Shown here: piece after piece, positions 1 to 8,972 of the stretch
Position numbering within the stretch: the first letter of the stretch is position 1
Layout of the letters: every line of letters begins with the position of its first letter
From: Prochlorococcus sp. AG-679-P15
GTDB lineage: Bacteria; Cyanobacteriota; Cyanobacteriia; PCC-6307; Cyanobiaceae
Assembly (NCBI GenBank): GCA_003210695.1
Contig: QCUW01000002.1
Span: forward strand, 1 to 52,395
DNA length: 52,395 nucleotides
Direction of reading: 5' to 3'
Notes under the pieces: generated by a model
Database searches by the model: none
Seen by the model: only the letters and a program-made list of their open reading frames with translations
What the model was told of the DNA's origin: nothing
Made by a program: the position numbers and the translations under genes

Positions 1-2
1 GT

Positions 3-965
3 TCATTAGAACGTGAAATAGAATTATTCAATAAAACTGTTTTTAAAGGTTATGAATCACTGTATTCAGAAGCTGAAATAAAGGGTATATTTTTGGAATC
101 TACCTTGGTTCAGAAAGCAATTGAAGGCCAGAAAATTTTAATTGTTCTTGATCAGACTTCTTTCTATGGTGAATCTGGCGGACAAGTTGGCGATATTGGA
201 ATGATATTTTCAACTGATCTAGAGGTGATTATTGATAATGTCGTACGAAAGAAAAATGTTTTTCTACATTATGGAGTAGTGAAAAAAGGAATAGTAACTT
301 GTGGAAAAAAAGTCCAGACTAAAGTTAATGCCTCTAATAGAGCTAAGGCGGCAGCAAATCATACCGCTACACACTTGTTGCAAGCTGCTCTTAAAAAAGT
401 TGTTAACAAAAGCGTAGGACAAAAAGGTTCATTAGTCGCCTTTAATAAATTACGATTTGACTTCAATTCTTCTCAACCAATTTCTAAAGATCAAATTTCT
501 AAAGTTGAGACTTTAGTAAATTCTTGGATTATGGAAAACTATTTCGTAGCCACAAAAAATATGGCTAAGAGTGAGGCTCTTGAGAAAGGGGCAGTAGCTA
601 TGTTTGGAGAAAAATATGATGATGAAGTAAGAGTTGTAGATGTACCAGGTGTTTCGATGGAACTATGTGGAGGAGGTTTTGTAGTTAATATTTTGCGAGA
701 AGATAACTATCAAAAAATGTTTAGACACTTTTTAAAAAGATTTACACCAGGAGCAGACAGATTTGCTGAAGTAGACATAGTTAGCAATATCGCAAATGGT
801 GGGCCAGTACTATCTGATTCTCTAGCCTTCTTAGATTGTAAGGTAAGCTCCCGATTAGAGACTCCAGATCATTGGATAATTTACGGAATAGTCGAAAATG
901 GAAATGTCTCAGATTTATCCTGTAAAACAGCTGTTCATCATAGGAAAGTTGCAAATCATTATTAA
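3..965 (+). CDS. Chimeric ORF, 5' partial: alanyl-tRNA synthetase internal part (to about 674) fused in frame to the C-terminal flavin-reductase domain of a diflavin flavodiiron protein (about 675-965)
   Basis: Reading frame is open from position 3. AlaS-like [39 protein letters not shown], then an abrupt switch to Flv-type [30 protein letters not shown]...[12 protein letters not shown]...[12 protein letters not shown]. Confidence 0.85.
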   Translation, partial: SLEREIELFNKTVFKGYESLYSEAEIKGIFLESTLVQKAIEGQKILIVLDQTSFYGESGGQVGDIGMIFSTDLEVIIDNVVRKKNVFLHYGVVKKGIVTCGKKVQTKVNASNRAKAAANHTATHLLQAALKKVVNKSVGQKGSLVAFNKLRFDFNSSQPISKDQISKVETLVNSWIMENYFVATKNMAKSEALEKGAVAMFGEKYDDEVRVVDVPGVSMELCGGGFVVNILREDNYQKMFRHFLKRFTPGADRFAEVDIVSNIANGGPVLSDSLAFLDCKVSSRLETPDHWIIYGIVENGNVSDLSCKTAVHHRKVANHY

Positions 966-981
966 AAATAAATCTTTAAAA

Positions 982-2784
982 ATGTCAGAAATTAATACAA
1001 GCTTACCTTTAGAAAATCAAAACTTATCAACTTTTGAAATTACTGAAAATTTTACTTGCATCAGATTTCTTAATCAAAATAAAGAAAGATTCGAACTTGA
1101 ATTTAATCTTGAAAAAGGAACATCTTTCAACACCTTTCTAATTAGAAGTAATAGAGAACTTTTTATTATTCATCCTCCTGAAAAAGAATATTCAAAATCA
1201 ATTAATAAATTAATATCTACCTTTTTTAATCAATTTGATTTAAACAAAATTAACATTATTACAGGTCATATAAATCCCAAAATTATTGAAACTATAAAAA
1301 GTATAAGTACAAAATTCAGCAACTTAACTATCACATGCTCGAACCCTGGATTTAAGCTTATTAGCGAACTTTGGAATCAAAAAAATCCAAATTTAACAAA
1401 TTTTATTGACGTTCAATTGCCCGAAATCAACGTCATAAAAAAAGAACTTAGTTTAGAACTAGAAAACAATTTGTTAGAACTTATTCCTATTCCAACTGCG
1501 CGCTGGCCTGGTGGATTAATCGTTTATGAAAGTAATGAAGAAATCCTTTTGAGTGAAAAAGTTTTTTCTGCTCATATAGCAAGTGAAGACTGGTCAGAGA
1601 AGAACCGAATGAGTACAGAAATTGATAGAAAGCATTTTTATGATTGTCTTATGGCGCCAATGTCTAATCAAATCGCAACAATTACAGAAAAAATTTCTGA
1701 ATTAGATATTAAAAGTATCGCCCCAATCCACGGACCAGCAATTGAATATAGCTTAAAAAGCTTTTTAAATGACTACATTAGATGGGGCGGGGACCTTTCT
1801 AGAAATAATCCTAAAATTGCCTTGATATACGCTAGTGCATATGGCAATACAGCTTCAATAGGAGATGCATTAGCAAAAGGTATCAATAGAACTTCGGTAG
1901 AAGTTGAAAGTATTAATTGCGAATTTACATCTAATGAGCAACTAATAAAATCCATTCAAAATGCTGATGGCTATTTAATCGGATCTCCCACTTTAGGTGG
2001 ACATGCCCCTACTCCTATAGTCAGTGCTCTTGGTAGTTTATTGTCTGAAGGAAATAGAGATAAACCAGTAGGGATATTCGGTAGTTTCGGATGGAGCGGG
2101 GAAGCAATAGATTTACTTGAAACAAAATTAAAAGATGGTGGCTTTAAATTTAGTTTTGATCCAATAAGAATAAAATTTAGTCCAAATAAACCAAAAATTA
2201 AAGAACTGGAAGAAATTGGTACTCATTTTGGTAGAAAAATATTAAAAAAAGCAAAACAAAAAATTAGAAAATCTGATACTGGAATGATATCTAGTAAAAC
2301 CGATCCAACTTTGCAAGCTTTAGGAAGAGTGCTTGGTTCACTCTGTGTTCTTACTGCTTCTAAAGGAAAAGATGAGAATAATATAAAGGGAGCAATGCTT
2401 GCATCTTGGGTAAGCCAAGCAAGTTTTTCTCCTCCTGGATTAAGTATTGCAGTGGCAAAAGACAGATCAGTAGAATCGCTTCTCCAAATAGGCGACTCTT
2501 TTGCATTAAATATTCTTGGCGAAAAAGATTTCAGGGAACCTTTAAAAAGATTTACAAAACCTTTTTCGCCCGGAGAAGATAGATTTGAAGGTTTGAATAT
2601 AGAATTTACACCTAATGAGCAAGTAATTATTCCTGAGTCTTTAGCATGGTTAGATGCTTCTGTAAAAGAAAGAATGGAATGTGGAGATCACTGGGTAATA
2701 TATGCTGAGGTTTTACACGGCAATGTATTAAAATCCGAAAGCTTAACTGCTGTTCATCACCGAAAAAGTGGAGCTAACTATTAA
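982..2784 (+). CDS. Diflavin flavodiiron protein (Flv1-like, degenerate metal ligands)
   Basis: Metallo-beta-lactamase-like + flavodoxin (IALIYASAYGNTASIGDALAKGI) + flavin reductase domain (DHWVIYAEVLHGNV...AVHHRK). Start moved to ATG 982 (MSEINTSL). Confidence 0.88.
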   Translation: MSEINTSLPLENQNLSTFEITENFTCIRFLNQNKERFELEFNLEKGTSFNTFLIRSNRELFIIHPPEKEYSKSINKLISTFFNQFDLNKINIITGHINPKIIETIKSISTKFSNLTITCSNPGFKLISELWNQKNPNLTNFIDVQLPEINVIKKELSLELENNLLELIPIPTARWPGGLIVYESNEEILLSEKVFSAHIASEDWSEKNRMSTEIDRKHFYDCLMAPMSNQIATITEKISELDIKSIAPIHGPAIEYSLKSFLNDYIRWGGDLSRNNPKIALIYASAYGNTASIGDALAKGINRTSVEVESINCEFTSNEQLIKSIQNADGYLIGSPTLGGHAPTPIVSALGSLLSEGNRDKPVGIFGSFGWSGEAIDLLETKLKDGGFKFSFDPIRIKFSPNKPKIKELEEIGTHFGRKILKKAKQKIRKSDTGMISSKTDPTLQALGRVLGSLCVLTASKGKDENNIKGAMLASWVSQASFSPPGLSIAVAKDRSVESLLQIGDSFALNILGEKDFREPLKRFTKPFSPGEDRFEGLNIEFTPNEQVIIPESLAWLDASVKERMECGDHWVIYAEVLHGNVLKSESLTAVHHRKSGANY

Positions 2785-2797
2785 ACTTATTTAATTT

Positions 2798-3322
2798 ATG
2801 ACTCAATCAAAAGAGCTTATAATCATTTCAGCTAGTTGTGGGAAAAATCTAGAACTTTCGAAAAAATTTCAAGAGAAAAGTAGTGAACTGAATTTTACTT
2901 CTGAAATTTTAGATCTTACTACTTTTGATATTCCATTATTTAATCCACGAATTCATACAAAAGAAAAAATTCCAGTTGAAATAATGAAAATAAAAGACAA
3001 GCTTTTTGCTACTGAAAAATGGATTATATGTGCTCCTGAATACAACGGTTCAATACCTCCAATACTCTCAAATTTAATTGCATGGCTATCCGTCTCAGGA
3101 GATGATTTTAGAGATTTATTTAATGGACAACCAATTGCTATTGCAACTTTTTCTGGTGGTGTTGGGTTAGAATTACTAACCTCTTTGAGAATTCAATTAG
3201 TACATTTAGGAAGTCAAGTATTGGGAAGACAGCTATTATCATCTTTTAGTAAACCAATTGATGTAAAAACAATTGAAGATATAATTTTACGACTATCACA
3301 AATGCAAAAATTAAAAATATAA
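2798..3322 (+). CDS. NADPH-dependent FMN reductase-like flavoprotein
   Basis: 174 aa, flavodoxin-like fold; APEYNGSIPPILSNLIAWLS motif typical of NAD(P)H:FMN reductases. Confidence 0.8.
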   Translation: MTQSKELIIISASCGKNLELSKKFQEKSSELNFTSEILDLTTFDIPLFNPRIHTKEKIPVEIMKIKDKLFATEKWIICAPEYNGSIPPILSNLIAWLSVSGDDFRDLFNGQPIAIATFSGGVGLELLTSLRIQLVHLGSQVLGRQLLSSFSKPIDVKTIEDIILRLSQMQKLKI

Positions 3323-3352
3323 GTTCCTTTTTTTAAAAATAAACATCTATAG

Positions 3353-5128
3353 CTATTTATTATTATTCCAAACTTTTAAAATTTCCTTTGCCATAGGCAG
3401 TGCATGTACAGATCCTCCTCCAGGTGTATTTTGAGCAAAAGCAACTATTAGCAACTCACTTTTGTCCGAAGGAGTAAAGCAAACAAACCATGCATGATCT
3501 GAACCTCCTTCGCCATCTTCAGCAGTACCAGTTTTGCCAGACACTGGAGGCAAATTAGAGACTCCATAATTAATGGAAACACCTGTTCCAGATTCAACTA
3601 CTTTTCTTAAGCCATTTTTTACTAACTGAATATTGTTTGGATCAATATCAATTTTTATTGGCTTATGATTGGAATAAGGTTGACCTACTTTTTTAGATAA
3701 ATGAGGGGTTACTAAATACCCCCCATTTGCAATTGCAGCATATGCACGAGCTATTTGAATAGGTGTTACTTGCACAACAAATTGACCAATTGACATACTC
3801 GCGATATCTTCTGGAACCCAAGGGGTTTTTCCTGGATCACCCCATCCTCTGCCTTCCTTAGCCCATTTACTATTAGCTACTAAGCCTATATTTTCTTGTT
3901 CAGATATTTCGATTCCAGATAATGAAGCAAAGCCAAGCTTTTTTGAAACACTATAAATTTCATCCACACCTACACCATATCCAATCTGATAAAAAAAAGT
4001 ATTGCTCGAAACTCGCAAAGCATCTTCATATCCTATTGTTCCGAAACCTAAGTCATTATGTTCTCTAAAACATTGACTGCCATATGTAATACAAGGTTTA
4101 GTTTCTAACAAAGTTTCAGGAGGGAACCTACCACTTTCTAAACCAGCGATTGCAGTAACAATTTTCCAAACACTACCTGGATCATATGCGTTTAAAGCTC
4201 TATTAAATAATGGTTTATTAGAAGAATTAAATAATTCATCATATTCTTTTTGAGGCTTAAAATCTTTTGAAAAAAAATTCAAATCAAAAGTTGGTTTGCT
4301 AGCCATTGCTCTTATTGCACCATCTCTAGGATCCATTACTATTATCGCTCCGCCAATTTTATCTTTAAGGACTTTCTCAGCAACTAATTGCAAATTCAAA
4401 TCAATTGTCAATTCAAGATCTTTTCCTTGTGTTGATGGTTTAACACCTAAAGATTTTACAAATGTGCCCAAAGAGTTTACTTCAATCATTTCTCCTCCCC
4501 ATTCCCCTCTTACATGATCTTCAAAAACAAACTCAATTCCAGTTCTTCCTATTAAATCATTCAATTTATAACCCTTTTTAGACAAAATATTAAATTCTGA
4601 ATCTGTAATGGGTTGGGTATAGCCAATCACATGAGAAGCAACATCTTTATAAGGATAATTTCTAATAATTTTTGAAGAAATTTCTAAACCATTTAGGTTA
4701 CTTTCATTTTCTTTAAATTTAATAATTTGATCTACTTTTAAATCATCTAATAAAGTTATTGCAAAATTTTTATTTTCTAAACCATTTGCATATTTCTTTT
4801 GGAGGGAATCCAATGAAATATTTAATAATTTCGAAATCTTTGATTTATATTTCTGCCATGCTAATTCATCAACGTATTGAGGCTTAATAATTAAAGAATA
4901 AGTTATCCGATTATCTGCCAAAATAAATCCATTTTTATCGATTATCCGACCTCTTATTGGTTGGGTTGCTATAAGCCTAATTCTATTTTCATCAGACATT
5001 TTTTTATAAGTTTCATTATTTATTAATTGCAAAAAAATTAATCTAAGTAATATTAATAAAAAAGTAAAACTAGTAATTAAATATAAAACCAAAGGCTGTC
5101 TATTAAATGAGGGAAACTTATTATTCAA
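3353..5128 (-). CDS. mrdA: Penicillin-binding protein 2 (peptidoglycan D,D-transpeptidase)
   Basis: N-terminal TM, RGRIIDKNG, SVWK, SSN, SGKTGTAED motifs. Confidence 0.88.
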   Translation of the reverse strand: MNNKFPSFNRQPLVLYLITSFTFLLILLRLIFLQLINNETYKKMSDENRIRLIATQPIRGRIIDKNGFILADNRITYSLIIKPQYVDELAWQKYKSKISKLLNISLDSLQKKYANGLENKNFAITLLDDLKVDQIIKFKENESNLNGLEISSKIIRNYPYKDVASHVIGYTQPITDSEFNILSKKGYKLNDLIGRTGIEFVFEDHVRGEWGGEMIEVNSLGTFVKSLGVKPSTQGKDLELTIDLNLQLVAEKVLKDKIGGAIIVMDPRDGAIRAMASKPTFDLNFFSKDFKPQKEYDELFNSSNKPLFNRALNAYDPGSVWKIVTAIAGLESGRFPPETLLETKPCITYGSQCFREHNDLGFGTIGYEDALRVSSNTFFYQIGYGVGVDEIYSVSKKLGFASLSGIEISEQENIGLVANSKWAKEGRGWGDPGKTPWVPEDIASMSIGQFVVQVTPIQIARAYAAIANGGYLVTPHLSKKVGQPYSNHKPIKIDIDPNNIQLVKNGLRKVVESGTGVSINYGVSNLPPVSGKTGTAEDGEGGSDHAWFVCFTPSDKSELLIVAFAQNTPGGGSVHALPMAKEILKVWNNNK

Positions 5129-5148
5129 CTTAATTTTTCACAAGAAAT

Positions 5149-5298
5149 TTATATTCCTTTCTTTAACAAATTTTTTTCTAACATGTCAATAATCTTTTTA
5201 ATACTTTTAAGTTTTTGAACTAAATATTTATAATCTTTTGGAAAGTTACCTTTATTATATTCCAAATTCGATATATCTTTTTGATCATTATTAGTCAT
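5149..5298 (-). CDS. Small conserved-looking hypothetical protein, 49 aa, below the supplied ORF-track cutoff
   Basis: ATG at 5298 to TAA at 5149-5151: MTNNDQKDISNLEYNKGNFPKDYKYLVQKLKSIKKIIDMLEKNLLKKGI; fills the gap upstream of the PBP2 gene, same strand. Confidence 0.5.
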   Translation of the reverse strand: MTNNDQKDISNLEYNKGNFPKDYKYLVQKLKSIKKIIDMLEKNLLKKGI

Positions 5299-5411
5299 AA
5301 ATATATTGATAGGTTTAATTCAAATAAACTCCTTTTATATTATCCTAAATAAATTACGAATCATCAAAAATAATATTAAGCTTAAAAAATAATGCTATTT
5401 AATTCAGCATT

Positions 5412-6020
5412 TTAAATTGACTGATCTAGATTTTGTTCAAAATAAGGATTACAACTGTTTTTTGAAATCCCTGAAGACCAGCCAATAAAAGCCGAGATAA
5501 ATATAACGACAATTATAGGTAGTAAAGCTTGCTGAGTATTTTCAAGAATCAACCATTCTTTCCAGCTTCTAATGAATCTATCTCTTTGAAATTTTCTTTT
5601 TTCGCTTTGTTTAGCTTTAGCTTTTTTAGCAAAAGAATTTTTTACCCACTTTTCAAAAGATAATTTTTTTGTGATTGCCATTTTCCTCTCAACTTCTAAT
5701 AATTGTCCAGAATTAAGCTGAGGATGAAAAGTACTTATAAGCTCTAGAGTCTTAAGAAACATTTCTACACTTGCATCTTTTATTAGCTTTTGATCTTGAC
5801 TTAAATCAGCCCAATCAATTTCAGGATAAAACCGATTTCTATTTGACTGAATTTGCTCTTCTGACATTTGTCCAGGTTCTCTCAACCATCTATTAGTATT
5901 TTCATCAAACCTTCTCCAATATAAAAAGGGATTAATAAAAATTGTTTTGCCTGCAATTTTGACAACATCTTGTTGTAGATGACTGCTAATTTTATTATTA
6001 GAACTTTTCGGCTTAAGCAA
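5412..6020 (-). CDS. Hypothetical protein with C-terminal transmembrane segment
   Basis: 202 aa ORF; C-terminal LLPIIVVIFISAFIGWSSG hydrophobic stretch. Confidence 0.75.
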   Translation of the reverse strand: MLKPKSSNNKISSHLQQDVVKIAGKTIFINPFLYWRRFDENTNRWLREPGQMSEEQIQSNRNRFYPEIDWADLSQDQKLIKDASVEMFLKTLELISTFHPQLNSGQLLEVERKMAITKKLSFEKWVKNSFAKKAKAKQSEKRKFQRDRFIRSWKEWLILENTQQALLPIIVVIFISAFIGWSSGISKNSCNPYFEQNLDQSI

Positions 6021-6106
6021 AATCTGAAATTTATTCTCTACTTAAAGATTATCTTTATTTAAAAAATTTTTCCAGAAATATCTAACAATATTATTTTTCA
6101 GTTTAA

Positions 6107-6823
6107 TTAATTAAAATTTGACAACTGCCAACGCTTCTTTAAATAATTACAATATTCGCATTTTAAGGATGGTGGAGGAAACTCATTAGATCTTAATAAC
6201 TTTACTGTTTGAATCACCTTACCTTCTACCCATGATGATGAGCAATTTACCTTAATAAAATGCACGTCAAATTTTAACTGATTATTAAAAAACTTTTCAT
6301 TCTTTTTCGCATTGAAATAGAGAAGATAGGCTTCATCCGCTACTTTGAAACCATTTTTTCTAAATAACCACTGATACATTTCTAATTGTCTTTTATATCC
6401 CTTTGCATAATCATATTTATTGAAAGTTTCAAACCAATCAAAATTATTTTTTGATGTTGCTTTTACATCAACGATAATAAGCTCTCCATTTTTTTTTTGC
6501 CAGATATCATCCACCGCGCCGCCAAAATCGTAATTATGATCATAGGATTTGTATCTTATACCTTTAAAATTACTTCTCCATATATCTATATCTTTATGTT
6601 TAAAGGGTACAGCATCAATATTATGTTCAATAAATAAAGGGTGAGGCTCCTGAATATCGCGATAATAATCAAATTCATTTTTACACAAATTATCTACGGC
6701 AATATTTAAAGTAAATGGTAGTGCTGGAGGTTTTATTTTATGCTTTTTATCAAGAATGCAACATCTTGGGCAATTAATATATTTTTCAACAGTAGACCTA
6801 CTTAATTTAATAACTTCTTCCAT
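6107..6823 (-). CDS. PD-(D/E)XK nuclease family protein (RecB/Cas4-like) with N- and C-terminal cysteine motifs
   Basis: GGAVDDIWQKKNGELIIVDVKATS (D...D-x-K core), QLEMYQWL (QxxxY motif), N-terminal NCPRCC and C-terminal CEYC. Confidence 0.8.
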   Translation of the reverse strand: MEEVIKLSRSTVEKYINCPRCCILDKKHKIKPPALPFTLNIAVDNLCKNEFDYYRDIQEPHPLFIEHNIDAVPFKHKDIDIWRSNFKGIRYKSYDHNYDFGGAVDDIWQKKNGELIIVDVKATSKNNFDWFETFNKYDYAKGYKRQLEMYQWLFRKNGFKVADEAYLLYFNAKKNEKFFNNQLKFDVHFIKVNCSSSWVEGKVIQTVKLLRSNEFPPPSLKCEYCNYLKKRWQLSNFN

Positions 6824-6872
6824 AATTATTTTGTATGTTTTTTAAAAATATAAAAAATAATAAAATTATTTT

Positions 6873-6894
6873 TTATTCCCACTTAATTGTTCCA
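6873..6894. repeat. Distal copy of the guaA 3'-end direct repeat (att-like)
   Basis: ttattcccacttaattgttcca; 20/22 identical, same orientation, to 8963-8984. Reverse complement reads GTIKWE*, versus GTIEWE* of guaA. Confidence 0.7.
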
Positions 6895-7112
6895 ATTCTA
6901 TAAAACCCCTACTGAGACAGGTAAAATTTTTGCCTGAAAAAACTGTGAAAAACCAAATTATTCCTAACATTATTTAAGGGATTTTACTTGTTGCACTCAT
7001 TGTAGAGAATTCGTTAGAAATTACAATTAAATTAAATCCTTATTAAGCAAGAAATATTTTTAAAATTTTTTATAAAGACTATAATCACTTAAAGAAATTA
7101 TCTTGATTAATA

Positions 7113-8597
7113 ATGAAAGGTTTTGGCGAAAAGAACCAATCAAAGAGAGAAAAAATACCAAAAAATAAACAGAAAGCAAATATCGATCAATTGATTAAAA
7201 AAGCATTCGAACTACAAACACAAGGAAAGCAATTAGAGGCTGTAAAATACTATTCAAATCTTATTAAACAAGGAATAAAAGACTATAGATTGTTTTCAAA
7301 TTATGGAGCGTTCCTAAACGAGATTGGAAAACATAAAGAAGCAGAATTAGAACTTAAAAAAGCAATATATTTAAATCCTAAATATGCAAATGCTTACTAT
7401 AATCTTGCAGTTGTATCAATTGGTCAAAGAAATTTTGAAAAAGCAGAATTAGAACTTAAAAAAGCAATAAAACTGAAATCCGACTTTGCTATTGCTTACT
7501 ACAATCTTGGATTTATTTTAAAACATCTGGGTCGATTAAAAGAGGCAGAGTCATTTAATCAAAAAGCACTAGAAATCAATCCTCAACTTACTGATGCATA
7601 TTTTTCACTATCAACTATGCAAGCAAGTGATAAAACTCAAAAATGGCACAATCATCTTTTTTCTGAAAGTCTTTTAAAAAATAAAAATAATAGAGAGTTG
7701 GTGAATATTTTTTTCGCAAGATCAAATATTCTTCATAAAGAGCAAAATTACAAAGAAAGTTCTAGATATCTTCAATTGGCAAATAGATTAAAACTTGATC
7801 TTAACCCCTCTAAACCTGAGCTGATATTTAATAAATCAAAATTATTATTTAATGAATCTAATAAAAAAGGCATCAATCAAGAAAAACAAGCAAATTACCC
7901 TGAGAGTATTTTTATTGTAGGTATGTTTAGAAGTGGTTCAACATTAGTCGAATCAATTATTAGTATGAAAACTGATGTTTATGATCTTGGTGAGATTGAT
8001 TTTCTAGAAGAATCATTCATTGAAAGTAAGAAATCTAAACAAGAATTAAATCTTGCTAATTTTTATTGGAAAAAATTAAATAATAAGACTAAATTGAATA
8101 TCACAACTAATAAAAACTTATTTAATTATCAATTTACAGGGATTATTGCTCAGAAGATACCAAACGCAAAAATTATTCATTGCTTTAGACATCCATTGGA
8201 TAATATTCTTTCAATTTACCGAGCACATTTTGCTGGTGGAAATGAATATTCCTCTTCCTTGGTTGATTCAGCAAAAGTATATTTAGATCAAGAAGAATTA
8301 ATGACTGTATATAAGAATAGATTTAGATCAAAAATATATGACTTGAATTATGACTCACTTGTCATTAATCCTAATCAAGAAATTAAATCTTTAATATCTT
8401 GGTTGGGTTGGGAGTGGGAAGATAAGTATCTATTACCACATCTCAATACGCGTTCAGTTGAGACAGCAAGCAATGTTCAGGTGCGGTCACCAATCAATAC
8501 AAAATCTTTAGGAGGATGGAAAAATTATGAGGATATGCTTAGACCTGCGATGGAAATTCTTACTCAAAAAGATAAATATAAAGATCTTAAGTATTAA
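7113..8597 (+). CDS. Tetratricopeptide repeat sulfotransferase family protein
   Basis: N-terminal TPR units (AELELKKAI...NPKYANAYYNLAVV); sulfotransferase PAPS-binding FIVGMFRSGSTLVESI and downstream FRHPLDNILSIYR. Confidence 0.88.
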   Translation: MKGFGEKNQSKREKIPKNKQKANIDQLIKKAFELQTQGKQLEAVKYYSNLIKQGIKDYRLFSNYGAFLNEIGKHKEAELELKKAIYLNPKYANAYYNLAVVSIGQRNFEKAELELKKAIKLKSDFAIAYYNLGFILKHLGRLKEAESFNQKALEINPQLTDAYFSLSTMQASDKTQKWHNHLFSESLLKNKNNRELVNIFFARSNILHKEQNYKESSRYLQLANRLKLDLNPSKPELIFNKSKLLFNESNKKGINQEKQANYPESIFIVGMFRSGSTLVESIISMKTDVYDLGEIDFLEESFIESKKSKQELNLANFYWKKLNNKTKLNITTNKNLFNYQFTGIIAQKIPNAKIIHCFRHPLDNILSIYRAHFAGGNEYSSSLVDSAKVYLDQEELMTVYKNRFRSKIYDLNYDSLVINPNQEIKSLISWLGWEWEDKYLLPHLNTRSVETASNVQVRSPINTKSLGGWKNYEDMLRPAMEILTQKDKYKDLKY

Positions 8598-8609
8598 TCA
8601 AAATAATAT

Positions 8610-8972
8610 CTAGAGAAAACCACTACCACTCATTGGGTCTATAACCAATGAGTCATTAGCTGTGTACTTATCGATTAGATAAGTGGCAATAGGAGGAGGA
8701 AACTTTCCAAAAAATCTCATCGCACCATGTGTGGCATAAGCAAGTTGTTTGTTAGTTCCCAAGGCAGTCCATGCTTCTAATTTCGCATATCCTTCTAAAT
8801 TAGCCCTTTTCATTTTTTCTATTTCATCAGGAAATAACTGACGTCTCTTTCGAACCTCAAGACCAATTTTCGTTTTTTCTAAATTGCTTGTGGAATAACT
8901 CACTATCTTATTATTATTAGTTTTTAGATTTTTTTTATTTATTAAGATATACGGGTATGCTATTACTCCCAC
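8610..8972 (-). pseudogene. Truncated DNA methyltransferase (N-terminal part through motif I only)
   Basis: HGAMRFFGKFPPPIATYLIDKYTANDSLVIDPMSGSGFL* ends right after motif I (DPxxGSG); no (D/N/S)PP(Y/W/F) catalytic motif. Nominal GTG start lies inside guaA. Confidence 0.65.

Noticed and set aside
1773-1955. Minus-strand 60-aa ORF inside the flavodiiron gene
   Set aside because: Antisense shadow of a strongly supported CDS, no domain-like features.
4296-4517. Plus-strand 73-aa ORF within the PBP2 gene
   Set aside because: Antisense shadow ORF; low-complexity composition mirrored from the real CDS.
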